Made by a program: the position numbers and the translations under genes. This document shows positions 1-8,173 of a stretch of 34,463 nucleotides of DNA, piece by piece (position 1 is the stretch's first letter; the number at the start of each line of letters is the position of its first letter). This stretch comes from Limnochordia bacterium (GTDB lineage: Bacteria > Bacillota > Limnochordia > Darwinibacteriales > DTU012): positions 1-34,463 of the forward strand of contig SKJB01000153.1 of assembly GCA_007116145.1 (NCBI GenBank), written 5' to 3'. The notes below the pieces were generated by a model, which saw only the letters and a program-made list of their open reading frames with translations, was not told the origin of the DNA and made no database searches.

Positions 1-351
1 ATGAATGAAAAAGAATGGCAACAGGTGAATCAATTGGTTGATATAAGTACCCAAAGTCATCCGCCGCTGGCTGTAGTCTGGGTAAATAAGGCCTTAGATA
101 AGCCCCAAGTGGACATGATCCATCACTTGAGGGAGAAAGGTTTTGTTATAAGTTTAGTGCAACCTGTGAGTTGTACAGCTTCTCTGTATGACTTATCAAA
201 GGATTACCTAGTTGTCGATCATGGTGATTCGCCGTTGGGTGAACTAACTCTAGTGCTAGGATTTGTGCACTCATTAGTTGGGAATTATGGTTTGAGTACG
301 GGATCACTAGGTCTATTACCTGCGCTAGATTGGGAGAATGATATCCTATGA
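1..351 (+). CDS. C-terminal part of a MctB-like (copper transporter family, DUF3186) protein, 5' end probably outside the window
   Basis: The last 50 residues carry the family's ending as I know it: a strand reading DYLVVDHGDSPLGELTLV, then GNYG and a terminal LLP. MctB-like proteins are usually around 300 residues with an N-terminal membrane anchor and a coiled coil. Only 116 residues are visible here, with no membrane segment, so the ATG at base 1 is probably an internal Met and the gene continues to the left. In many Bacillota and Actinobacteria this family sits beside SteA and a GT2 glycosyltransferase, which fits the next gene (4-base ATGA overlap). The copper-export role shown for the mycobacterial member should not be assumed here; an envelope-assembly role is equally plausible. 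Family assignment is from motif memory, not a search. Confidence 0.6.
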   Translation: MNEKEWQQVNQLVDISTQSHPPLAVVWVNKALDKPQVDMIHHLREKGFVISLVQPVSCTASLYDLSKDYLVVDHGDSPLGELTLVLGFVHSLVGNYGLSTGSLGLLPALDWENDIL

Positions 352-1037
352 TTATTGTTGCTTTAGTTCCTGCCTTCAATGAAGCAAAACGAATTGCGGC
401 GACAGTTAGTGCTATTTCCAAAATCCAAGGGGTAAATACAATTGTGGTAATTGATGATGGTTCGGTCGACTCCACTAGTGATATCGCGATGAATGCAGGT
501 GCAACAGTGATACGGATGCCGACAAATTGTGGGAAAGGACAAGCTCTAAATGCAGCGTGGAAGCTTTATCAGGCTGATATTTATCTAGTGCTGGATGCAG
601 ATTTGCAAGAGAGCGCTTCTCGTGCTGCAGATTTACTACAACCCTTGCTCCATCATGAAGCCGATATGGTAATAGCCCATTTTGCAGCGTCCCAGGTACG
701 TCGAAAAGGTGAGAAAATGGGTTTTGGAGTTGCTAAAAATTTGGCCCGGTGGGGTATCTTTCGTTTAACGGGCTATGTGGCTCATAGCCCATTATCGGGT
801 CAACGAGCATTGCGGGCAGAGGTGCTTGGGAGCTGTGGTGGGTTTGCTGAAGGATTTGGTGTCGAGGTAGACTTAACCATTGAAGCAGTGAGAAATGGCT
901 TTAGAATTGTCGAAGTGGATCTACCCATGACACATAGAGCGACTGGTTGGAGTATAGCTGGGTTTGGGCATCGCGGCAAGCAACTATTAGAGGTAACGAA
1001 AGTATTGTGGCAAGCTTGGAGGAGAAAACAAAGATGA
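348..1037 (+). CDS. Family 2 glycosyltransferase
   Basis: This is a GT-A fold glycosyltransferase of 229 residues. It opens with the typical first strand VALVPAFNEA, has the nucleotide-binding IDDGS at residues 35-39 and the metal-binding DAD at 83-85 (LDADL). There is no clear transmembrane segment, so it should be a cytosolic enzyme acting at the membrane face. It transfers a sugar from a nucleotide-sugar donor to an unknown acceptor. It overlaps the upstream gene by 4 bases and the downstream MraY-like gene by 4 bases, so the three are almost surely co-translated. That pairing suggests a polyprenyl-linked or lipid-linked glycan. Donor and acceptor cannot be told from sequence. Dolichol-phosphate-mannose-synthase-like proteins are the closest general match. 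Confidence 0.85.
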   Translation: MIIVALVPAFNEAKRIAATVSAISKIQGVNTIVVIDDGSVDSTSDIAMNAGATVIRMPTNCGKGQALNAAWKLYQADIYLVLDADLQESASRAADLLQPLLHHEADMVIAHFAASQVRRKGEKMGFGVAKNLARWGIFRLTGYVAHSPLSGQRALRAEVLGSCGGFAEGFGVEVDLTIEAVRNGFRIVEVDLPMTHRATGWSIAGFGHRGKQLLEVTKVLWQAWRRKQR

Positions 1038-1834
1038 TTTGGTTCCTGACACTACTTAGTTTTCTGTTTACATTACTACTTATTCCGCTTGTTGCAGACA
1101 TGGTTAGTACCCGTTTGCTTAGAGCAAACTACGCAAATGAACAGATTCCTGTTGGTCTCGGAGTTGTCTTTATCCTCGCAGTAGTTCCATTGGTACTCTT
1201 GGCTGTATTGTTGACGGAGATAACGTTACTAGAAGGAATGATATGGGTTAGCACGATCAGTTCCTTTGGGTTGATCGGCTTTATTGATGATACTCTAGGG
1301 AGCCGAGAAGCACGCGGGTTTACAGGTCACTTTCGCGCTCTCTGGCATGGACAATTAACGACGGGGGCTCTAAAGGCACTATTTGGTGGGGTAATTGCTC
1401 TACTCGTTGCCTTTTTTACTAGTGATCATGGCTTCGTTATCATCCTAAATACGTTTCTAATTGCACTTTTCGCAAACGTACTTAACTTACTGGATGTACG
1501 CCCTGGTCGAGCTGGTAAGTTCTATTTGCTGTTGACAATTCCTCTGATAATCAGCGGGTTCGCGCAGCTCCCATCTCTGTTGATTACAGCGAGTCTGATC
1601 GCCTATCTACCATGGGATTTATCGGCAAGAGTGATGATGGGTGATGTTGGTGCGAATATACTTGGAGCAATTTTCGGTTTGTCAGTTATCGGACTGCCGA
1701 TTAGCGGGCGATTGTTGATCTTACTCCTACTTATAGGATTACACGTGTATGCAGAACGGTTTTCACTCTCGCGCGCCATTGACGATAATACCTGGCTGCA
1801 CTCACTTGATCTGTGGGGACGAAAAAAAGTATAA
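1034..1834 (+). CDS. MraY/WecA-like (GT4) polyprenyl-phosphate transferase family membrane protein
   Basis: This is a 266-residue polytopic membrane protein with about eight hydrophobic segments. It keeps the landmarks of the MraY/WecA superfamily in degenerate form: FIDDT at residues 83-87 (the DD motif), NLLDVRPGRAGK at 151-162 (the NxxD motif) and MMGDVGAN at 201-208 (the GD motif). Such enzymes move a sugar-1-phosphate from a nucleotide sugar to undecaprenyl phosphate at the cytosolic membrane face. I chose ATG 1034 because GGAGGAG lies 9 bases upstream and the ATGA overlap couples it to the glycosyltransferase. A longer in-frame start at 947 would overlap that gene by 90 bases and has no ribosome-binding site. 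It is shorter than true MraY (about 320), so a specialised or non-peptidoglycan substrate is likely. Confidence 0.75.
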   Translation: MIWFLTLLSFLFTLLLIPLVADMVSTRLLRANYANEQIPVGLGVVFILAVVPLVLLAVLLTEITLLEGMIWVSTISSFGLIGFIDDTLGSREARGFTGHFRALWHGQLTTGALKALFGGVIALLVAFFTSDHGFVIILNTFLIALFANVLNLLDVRPGRAGKFYLLLTIPLIISGFAQLPSLLITASLIAYLPWDLSARVMMGDVGANILGAIFGLSVIGLPISGRLLILLLLIGLHVYAERFSLSRAIDDNTWLHSLDLWGRKKV

Positions 1835-1917
1835 TATACCATTAAGGCAGGGAATCCATGGGTACTTGTAGAATAATGACTAACTCCTTATTTTAAATAG
1901 ATTGGGGGGTGCTTTAT

Positions 1918-4020
1918 TTGGAGTATCAGCCGGATTTTTTTGGACCCGATGGACCTTTATCACACCTTGCGGGCTATGAATATCGAAGCCAACAGCAGAA
2001 AATGGCTAATATGATCAGTGAAGTGCTACACGTAGGTCATATAGGATTAATCGAAGCTGGTACTGGTACAGGGAAATCGCTAGCATATTTATACCCAGCT
2101 ATTTGTTATGCTATCCAAAATAAAACAAAAGTAGTGATCTCGACCAATACAATAAACCTCCAGGAACAGCTATTCACAAAAGATATTCCGATTTTAGATA
2201 GGCTTGGAATTCCAGTTAGAGTGGTTGTGGTTAAGGGTTGGTCTAATTATCCGTGTTGGTTACGATGTCATGAAGCGCAGTATAGTATGTCAGAAACCGA
2301 TCAAGCATGGTTGGTCGCTCTTATGACTTCATTAGAGTCAGGGAAGACCGTTACACATGGAGATTTTTCCACTGTTCCCGATCAAATATGGGATGAGATT
2401 CAAGCTGAGTCCGATCTTTGTCAGCGGGCACGCTGTGAATTTTTTAATGAGTGTTCAGTTTTTAAAAATCGAAGAGAAGCAGAAAAAGCAGAAATTCTTA
2501 TTGTTAATCATCACCTTTTACTAGCAGATATTTCTGTTCGCCAAGAAAAAGGCTGGGGAGAGACAGCTGTATTACCAGCCTACAGCCATGTTATTTTTGA
2601 TGAGGCTCACCATATCCAAGAAGTCGCCACCGAATATTTTGGCTGCCAATTATCCTTGACACGTATTCGCCGCTTGCTTGCTCAGTTTTATCGACAACGC
2701 AGCCATAATAATCGTGGGATTCTCTTAGCCATGCGCGAACGGATAGAGGCGTTGGCAATAAATGGGGAGCAAAGTCTAATCGCTCTAATCGATTGGGAAC
2801 TCCTCCCACAAGTTCGTCGGATTGAAGATTTAGCTGTACGTTTTTTTTCTGTGTTAGAGGAATACCGTCATAATAACGTTGGAGATGAAATAGCCTTACG
2901 AATTCATTATAGACGTAGTATAGAAGACACCGTAGTGCTACAAGCCTATGATCTGTTGCATAGTGCGTGGTTACTATTAGAACAGCAATTACGGAAATCA
3001 ATGAGTATGCTCGAGGAGTTAGAAGAGGAGTTAGGCGATTATATCGGTCCGGCTGTCGGGTTACGCCCGTATTATGAAAGAGTTATTACCATACGGACAG
3101 ATTTGGAATTTTTGATGGATGTGGCAGATCCTAAGCATGTCTATTGGTTAGGGTTATTGCCAAAAAAGCGCGGAGTGGTCCTTCAAAGTGCTCCAATTGA
3201 TGTGGGACCTGTTTTACGCGATCATTTGTTAATGCAATTAAAAAGTGGGATTTTTACAAGTGCCACCCTAACAGTGAATCATCAATTTGATTATTATGAA
3301 CAGAATATTGGGTTAGATAGTAGTGAGCGATGGCAGGTGGCTAAGGAGGTTTTTGCTTCTCCTTTTGGGTATCAAGACCAAGTTTGTCTGGGGATCCCTG
3401 TAGATTTTCCTAATCCCGACTCTAACGATTTTGTTCCCACTATTGTCAGTCGGTTGCGTGAGCTATTGCCGATTACTCAAGGAAAAGCTTTCGTGTTATT
3501 TACTTCCTATATAATGCTAAATCAAGTTGTGGAAGAATTACGTAAGTCCAAGTTAGACTGTGAATTTCCCTTCTTTGTTCAAGGGGAATCGTCTCGGCAT
3601 TTAATGATTGAGGGTTTTAGAAATAGTTCACACTCCGTACTGTTTGGCACCGATAGTTTTTGGGAAGGTGTGGATGTTGTTGGTGAAGCTCTGTCTGTTG
3701 TTATTATTACAAAGCTACCTTTTCGTGTCCCCACGGACCCAGTAATTGCAGCAAGAGCGGAGAAGATTGAATTTGAAGGTGGGAATGCATTTACGGAGTA
3801 CTTTTTACCGCAAGCAATTATCAAATTCCGCCAAGGGTGCGGACGATTAATCCGTAGTAAAACAGATCGTGGCGTACTACTCGTTTTGGATCGACGCATA
3901 GTGCATAAACAATATGGAACCACCTTTATACGATCGCTCCCTAAATGTATTGTATATAAAGAAAATTGGGATCTAATTAAACAGGAGGTTAACACATGGC
4001 TTTTATCATCGGCGCATTAA
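1918..4020 (+). CDS. dinG: DinG/XPD-family ATP-dependent DNA helicase with iron-sulfur cluster
   Basis: This is a superfamily 2, 5'-to-3' DNA helicase of about 700 residues. Walker A is EAGTGTGKS (46-54) and the DEAH box is at 228-231. An iron-sulfur domain lies between them: Cys113 or 117, then Cys168, Cys173 and Cys179, whose 5/6 spacing matches DinG. Helicase motifs V and VI appear as [10 protein letters not shown] and QGCGRLIR. No N-terminal exonuclease domain is present, so it is the short DinG form rather than the DnaQ-fused form of Bacillus. I prefer TTG 1918, which has GGGGGGTG six bases upstream; the alternative GTG at 1909 overlaps that ribosome-binding site. The role is likely unwinding of R-loops or damaged DNA. 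The 3' end overlaps the next gene by 25 bases. Confidence 0.9.
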   Translation: MEYQPDFFGPDGPLSHLAGYEYRSQQQKMANMISEVLHVGHIGLIEAGTGTGKSLAYLYPAICYAIQNKTKVVISTNTINLQEQLFTKDIPILDRLGIPVRVVVVKGWSNYPCWLRCHEAQYSMSETDQAWLVALMTSLESGKTVTHGDFSTVPDQIWDEIQAESDLCQRARCEFFNECSVFKNRREAEKAEILIVNHHLLLADISVRQEKGWGETAVLPAYSHVIFDEAHHIQEVATEYFGCQLSLTRIRRLLAQFYRQRSHNNRGILLAMRERIEALAINGEQSLIALIDWELLPQVRRIEDLAVRFFSVLEEYRHNNVGDEIALRIHYRRSIEDTVVLQAYDLLHSAWLLLEQQLRKSMSMLEELEEELGDYIGPAVGLRPYYERVITIRTDLEFLMDVADPKHVYWLGLLPKKRGVVLQSAPIDVGPVLRDHLLMQLKSGIFTSATLTVNHQFDYYEQNIGLDSSERWQVAKEVFASPFGYQDQVCLGIPVDFPNPDSNDFVPTIVSRLRELLPITQGKAFVLFTSYIMLNQVVEELRKSKLDCEFPFFVQGESSRHLMIEGFRNSSHSVLFGTDSFWEGVDVVGEALSVVIITKLPFRVPTDPVIAARAEKIEFEGGNAFTEYFLPQAIIKFRQGCGRLIRSKTDRGVLLVLDRRIVHKQYGTTFIRSLPKCIVYKENWDLIKQEVNTWLLSSAH

Positions 4021-4580
4021 TTTTATTACTAGCATTTTCTATTCCAGGGCGGGTTATTGAACAGTCTTACACTGTGCGCTCAGGCGATACGCTTTATGTA
4101 ATCGCCAGACAACACGGTCTTAGTTGGCAATACTTAGCCGAGTATAATAATATTAGCGATCCCACGCAGTTGTGGGTAGGGACGAAGTTAAGCATTCCAA
4201 GTCAACAATCGATTATTGTACATACACCTGAGGAGCAACTATTGTTAGCCCGTTTAATCCATGCCGAAGCTCGCGGTGAATCCTTAGAAGGGCAGATTGC
4301 CGTGGGAGCGGTCGTAATTAATCGTGTTAAAAGTCCTCTGTTTCCCAATACAATTAAAGAGGTGGTGCATCAGCCACGACAATTTAGCCCAATCGAGCAG
4401 AATTCTCTTCCTCAAACACCTGTAAGTAGCGCAGTCGAAGCAGCCAGCAGAGCGTTAGCTGGTGAAGATCCAAGTGGCGGTGCAATCTTTTTTTATAATC
4501 CCCGCACCGCCCGTTTTCAGGAATACTGGGACACACGGCCAGTGATCAAAATAATAGGCAATCATAACTTTGCAATTTAG
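3996..4580 (+). CDS. LysM domain plus SleB/CwlJ-type cell wall hydrolase
   Basis: The 194-residue protein has an N-terminal hydrophobic segment (residues 2-17, signal or anchor), one LysM peptidoglycan-binding module (about 24-68, with [10 protein letters not shown] and LSIP) and a Hydrolase_2 domain (about 80-194). The catalytic Glu of the SleB/CwlJ family is probably Glu91 in the LIHAEARGE motif. SleB is a lytic transglycosylase specific for spore cortex with muramic-lactam; CwlJ is related. Typical SleB carries a PG_binding_1 domain rather than LysM, so this is a SleB-like paralogue, and action on cortex versus vegetative wall is not decided. The ATG has AGGAGG seven bases upstream, within the end of dinG. 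A terminator follows at once. Confidence 0.85.
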   Translation: MAFIIGALILLLAFSIPGRVIEQSYTVRSGDTLYVIARQHGLSWQYLAEYNNISDPTQLWVGTKLSIPSQQSIIVHTPEEQLLLARLIHAEARGESLEGQIAVGAVVINRVKSPLFPNTIKEVVHQPRQFSPIEQNSLPQTPVSSAVEAASRALAGEDPSGGAIFFYNPRTARFQEYWDTRPVIKIIGNHNFAI

Positions 4581-4607
4581 GCAAATACTTGTTATTTGCC
4601 TTTCTTT
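4579..4607 (+). terminator. Rho-independent terminator after the SleB-like gene
   Basis: The 9-base arms AGGCAAATA (4579-4587) and TATTTGCCT (4593-4601) enclose a 5-base loop and are followed by a T-rich tail (TTTCTTTG, with the first T in the stem). The left arm begins in the stop codon of the hydrolase gene. Confidence 0.75.
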
Positions 4608-4640
4608 GTGTGAATATGAATACACGAGGAGGAGATCAAT

Positions 4641-5426
4641 ATGCGTGTATTTGTGTTTAAAATAAGTGTAACGAAAGTGTTAGGGTTGCTTATTGCGGTA
4701 TTGGTAACAACTAGTTTTGTGCAAGAGGTAGTGTCTCCGGTATTTCGTCAAGCTGTTTCTGTGACAACAACTCGATTAATTCCGATTTATCGAGTAGAAA
4801 CAGGGACTAAACAGATTGCAATTTCTTTAGATGCCACATGGGGTACAGATTTGACGGATGAGATCTTGAGTATCTTGAGAGAACATAATCTAAAGACAAC
4901 TTTTTTTCTAGCTGGATATTGGGTCGATAAGCATCCCCAGTATGTGATCAAAATTGCTGAAGAAGGTCATGAAATCGGTAATCATAGTTACTCCCATCCC
5001 CATATGAATTCGTTAACATTTGACGGAGTAGTGCGGGAGTTAGAAAAGAATCATGCCATGATTAAAGAGTTGACAGGACAAGATTCTTTTCTATTTCGCC
5101 CCCCTTTTGGAGAGTACAATAATACAGTCATAAAAGGGGCTGACTCCATTGGCTATTATACAATCCAGTGGTCTATTGATTCCTTAGATTGGAAAAATAC
5201 CACAAGTGACGAAGTCTACCAACGGGTGATGAGTAAGGTAGGGCCTGGTGATATCGTATTGTTTCATAATGCAGCAAAAGCAACTCCAGATGCACTACGC
5301 CGTTTAATACCGGATTTGAAAGCAAAAGGTTATGAAATCGTTCCGATTTCGCGCTTGATTATTCGAGAAAACTACTATATTGATCATGATGGCACCCAGC
5401 GAATACGCAAAGGAAGTGAATCATGA
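4641..5426 (+). CDS. PdaB-like polysaccharide deacetylase (sporulation family)
   Basis: This is a NodB-fold CE4 protein of 261 residues with an N-terminal membrane anchor (about 8-30). Motif 1 reads SLDATWG (Asp64), motif 2 HEIGNHSYSHPHM (His115, His119), motif 3 RPPFGEYN (Arg153), and motif 5 IVLFHN (His209). Replacement of the usual second Asp of TFDD by Ala is a feature of the PdaB branch, which in Bacillus is needed late in sporulation to keep spores viable. Classical CE4 enzymes remove N-acetyl or O-acetyl groups from glycans, using a metal held by Asp-His-His; with one Asp lost, catalysis by PdaB-type proteins is uncertain. GAGGAGG lies 9 bases before the ATG. It overlaps the next deacetylase gene by 4 bases. 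Confidence 0.85.
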   Translation: MRVFVFKISVTKVLGLLIAVLVTTSFVQEVVSPVFRQAVSVTTTRLIPIYRVETGTKQIAISLDATWGTDLTDEILSILREHNLKTTFFLAGYWVDKHPQYVIKIAEEGHEIGNHSYSHPHMNSLTFDGVVRELEKNHAMIKELTGQDSFLFRPPFGEYNNTVIKGADSIGYYTIQWSIDSLDWKNTTSDEVYQRVMSKVGPGDIVLFHNAAKATPDALRRLIPDLKAKGYEIVPISRLIIRENYYIDHDGTQRIRKGSES

Positions 5427-6421
5427 TGAATAGACCTAATCATTGGTTCTCGATTATCATAACTAGACGAACTCTCATAAGTGGGAGCATCGTCTTAGTT
5501 TTAGTGATCGCAGGGTTTGTCTTTTCCGCTACTTATGGTCTTGTAGAACGCAGTTTATCTGGAGTGAAACCCGGAGTGACCTTAGAAGGTCATCAAGTTA
5601 GTGGTTTACTCGAGGCCGAACTCTATGATGCAGTCGCTAGTATTGCCGAAACGTTTCTTGTGGAAGCAAGGAATGCAACGTATGATTGGCAAAGCCATCA
5701 AGTTTACCCAGAACAAGTCGGGCAAGTTATCGATGTACCCACTACCGTGCAAAACGTTTTAAAAGCGTCTAAGGGAGAAGCTTTGAGTTTGGTGGTCATT
5801 GATGTCATCCCTTCGATTACACAAGCCCATTTTACCCCGTATTATCAAGGAGCTAGTACGGATCCAAAGGTGAGCCTGATGATAAATGTCGACTGGGGCA
5901 ATGAATTTATCCCAGGGATGTTAGCGACATTTGCTCAATATGGTGTGACCACCACTTGGTTTCCCACGGGTAATTGGGTAAGCAAATCTCCAAGCCTCGC
6001 TAAACAGATCGCTGACGCAGGTCATGAATTGGGGAATCACGGAGGATGGCATGGCATGCCGAGCAAAATGAGTGCAGACCAGGTTCGTAAATTAATAGTA
6101 GACGGGGAAGATGCAATTGTCTCTAGTACAGGACAAAAGCCTAGACTTTTTGCACCGCCCGCAGGAGACATGAATACACAAACTCTAGCAATTGCCGGTG
6201 AGCTCGGTTACAAGACCGTTTTGTGGACATTAGATACCATTGATTGGCAGCGCCCCGCTGCTACAGTAATTATCGATCGCGTAGTTGGGCGAATTAAAAA
6301 CGGAGCTTTGATTCTCATGCATCCGACAAAACCTACAGCCGAAGCTCTGCCACATATTATTGAACAGTTGCAAGCCAAAGGTTACTCAATCGTAACCGTA
6401 TCAGAAGTGCTAGGGGATTGA
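5423..6421 (+). CDS. Membrane-anchored polysaccharide deacetylase-like protein with N-terminal VanW/YoaR-type domain
   Basis: The 332-residue protein has a cytosolic N-terminus and a single membrane segment (about 18-37). Residues 48-130 (GVKPGVTLEGHQVSGL onward) look like the peptidoglycan-binding region seen in VanW/YoaR proteins. A NodB-like deacetylase domain covers about 148-332. Motif 1 is NVDWGNEF (Asp157), motif 2 HELGNHGGWHG (His206, His210), and a final His300 lies in ILMHP. Motif 3 is APPAGDMN, so the usual Arg of RPP is Ala. Its start lies within the ATGATG at the end of the PdaB-like gene (5423 or 5426), so the two are translationally coupled. The metal ligands survive but the Arg is lost, so activity may be altered or absent. 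The domain pairing is inferred by eye. Confidence 0.7.
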   Translation: MMNRPNHWFSIIITRRTLISGSIVLVLVIAGFVFSATYGLVERSLSGVKPGVTLEGHQVSGLLEAELYDAVASIAETFLVEARNATYDWQSHQVYPEQVGQVIDVPTTVQNVLKASKGEALSLVVIDVIPSITQAHFTPYYQGASTDPKVSLMINVDWGNEFIPGMLATFAQYGVTTTWFPTGNWVSKSPSLAKQIADAGHELGNHGGWHGMPSKMSADQVRKLIVDGEDAIVSSTGQKPRLFAPPAGDMNTQTLAIAGELGYKTVLWTLDTIDWQRPAATVIIDRVVGRIKNGALILMHPTKPTAEALPHIIEQLQAKGYSIVTVSEVLGD

Positions 6422-6423
6422 TT

Positions 6424-6620
6424 ATGTATGTTGCTTCCGTTCACCACTCACTCCACATCCTGTTACGTTCGTTTCTATGTCTTGGCTTCCACCTCCTGGT
6501 TTCAGCCAAGACAAGATTCACTGCAGCAACATACATATCCTGACCGAGTCTTTATGTTGATATGAGCCAGGAGGGCTGATATCAACATATGACAGTGAAC
6601 GAAGCAGGAAGCAGGAAGCA
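6424..6620. repeat. Hairpin-rich spacer between convergent genes
   Basis: The 243-base gap 6422-6664 holds nested dyads. ATGTATGTTGC (6424-6434) pairs with GCAACATACAT (6526-6536) and encloses CTTGGCT (6481-6487) with AGCCAAG (6504-6510). A second hairpin has 16-base arms at 6553-6568 and 6574-6589 with one mismatch and a 5-base loop. Right of it is a short tandem of GCAGGAA at about 6605-6618. No T-run follows the arms, and no reading frame is convincing. It may serve as a two-way terminator for the deacetylase and GH18 genes or be a small intergenic repeat element. Confidence 0.6.
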
Positions 6621-6664
6621 CAGTGAGCGATGAGGGAGGGAATTGTTATCCAGATTAGCGTGAT

Positions 6665-7969
6665 TTAATTAATGGTGTCATCAATCACTCTCCAAATACC
6701 GGGATCTTCTTGCCCAAGACGCCACAAAGCGACTCCGCCTAAATCATATTTGTTGACTAAATCTAGTTTGTATTTTATGCTATAACGGTTCTCAAACCAT
6801 ACTTGGCGATCGTTTCCATGGTGGAAAAAGGGTACTTTATGTGTACTATGCCAGCGCACACTAACACCTTGTTTGGCAGCTAATTCCATTGTTTGCGGAT
6901 ACGTCATACTAGTAGCTGGTCCACTCTGAGGCCAATCGTATCCATAATTTGGAATGCCAAGAACAATTTTATTAGCAGGGGCTTGGCTAACAGCATATTG
7001 AATCACTTGTTCCACCCACTCCACAGAGGCAACTGGTCCTGGGCTCCCATTGCGCCAATGCTGATCATAAGCCATGAGTATTAGTTGATCCGCATGTTGA
7101 CTGAGTGCTCTGTAATCAAAGGCGCCCGAGAAGTTGCTTGTGGGATTATCTGTTGTTTTTGCTGGTACAGCCATTGTTACCGTAAAATTATCTGCACGAA
7201 GTCTTTCTGCTAATCTGGCAACAAAGCTAGTTAATGCTTCTCTGTCTTTTGCCGGTACATTTTCAAAATCGAGATTAATTCCACTCATTCCCCACTCGCC
7301 TAAGGTCTGATGAATATTGTCAATAGCACGATTTTGAGCATAAGGGTTATTTAAGAACGAACTCACGATTTGTGCGTCAAAACTTCCGTTGAAGAAATTA
7401 TGAACGAGAGCGAGGCTCTCTAGTTGCTGATGTCCCGCAAATTGAAGAACTTCGGCTAGGTTTTGTGCATTAAAATCGTTCGTTAAACCACCATAACTAT
7501 CAATTCCCCAACTCCACGGAACGACGCTTGTTATGGAACTGCTGTTTTGGATCAGACTATTATATGATTGACGACCTAGCATATAATATCCAATTATAGT
7601 TTTGCCTTTAACGTTATCTAATCGAGGTGAAAATGGTATAATATTTACTAAATATCCAGCGATCCATCCAGTTTGTCCATTGCTTAGACGCACCTCATAC
7701 CATCCATTATCGGTACTTAGAATGGTGACAGTTTCTGCATTTGTGATACTGGTTATAGCGGAATATTCTGTGCTAGGACCAGAACGCACAGTTACTCGAT
7801 CGCTGAGGATTTCTCCTGATTGACCTGCTACAGATGGTAAATCACTAGATGATACTGGGTTAGGTGTCAATGATTTTTTTTGGGATATCTCACTAGTGGT
7901 ATTGCCTCCAAGCATGCTTGTAATATAAAAAATTATAGTTATTACGCTTATTAGGACATTTTGAGACAT
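6665..7969 (-). CDS. SH3b plus GH18 spore peptidoglycan hydrolase (SleL/YaaH type)
   Basis: This 434-residue exported protein has a hydrophobic N-terminus (4-20), a bacterial SH3 domain (about 52-112, with VRSGPSTEYSAI and GWYEVRL) and a GH18 barrel (about 122-434). The GH18 signature is INLDFENV at 231-238, with Glu236 as the expected catalytic acid. This matches the SleL/YaaH/YdhD branch, N-acetylglucosaminidases that degrade spore cortex fragments during germination. Those enzymes usually carry N-terminal LysM modules; here a single SH3b takes that place. GGGAGGAGG lies just upstream of the ATG on the minus strand. It is transcribed away from the M16 peptidase gene. No sporulation sigma-factor promoter could be fixed with confidence upstream. 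Confidence 0.85.
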   Translation of the reverse strand: MSQNVLISVITIIFYITSMLGGNTTSEISQKKSLTPNPVSSSDLPSVAGQSGEILSDRVTVRSGPSTEYSAITSITNAETVTILSTDNGWYEVRLSNGQTGWIAGYLVNIIPFSPRLDNVKGKTIIGYYMLGRQSYNSLIQNSSSITSVVPWSWGIDSYGGLTNDFNAQNLAEVLQFAGHQQLESLALVHNFFNGSFDAQIVSSFLNNPYAQNRAIDNIHQTLGEWGMSGINLDFENVPAKDREALTSFVARLAERLRADNFTVTMAVPAKTTDNPTSNFSGAFDYRALSQHADQLILMAYDQHWRNGSPGPVASVEWVEQVIQYAVSQAPANKIVLGIPNYGYDWPQSGPATSMTYPQTMELAAKQGVSVRWHSTHKVPFFHHGNDRQVWFENRYSIKYKLDLVNKYDLGGVALWRLGQEDPGIWRVIDDTIN

Positions 7970-8094
7970 GGTGAGCCTCCTCCCTTAGGTACAATGGTTA
8001 GCTGGACACACACTATAATATCATACTTTTTCATTTTGTGGTAATGAAAAAAAGCGTTGATTATCGGTAATTTCGCTACTTTTTGGAATAAATG

Positions 8095-8123
8095 TTTACA
8101 TAATTCGCGGGAGATCGTATAAT
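8095..8123 (+). promoter_or_regulatory. Sigma-A promoter for the M16 peptidase gene
   Basis: The -35 is TTTACA (8095-8100) and the -10 is a perfect TATAAT (8118-8123) with a 17-base spacer. A start near 8130 gives a leader of about 45 bases to the ATG at 8174. Confidence 0.8.
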
Positions 8124-8173
8124 AGATAAGCAAACTATTGCGTACATTATTTATTTCGTTAAGGGAGGATTTT

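Noticed and set aside
7970-8060. Sporulation or sigma-A promoter for the SleL-like gene on the minus strand
   Set aside because: Only TTACCA-N18-TATTAT was found, and no sigma-E, -G or -K pattern; too weak to call.
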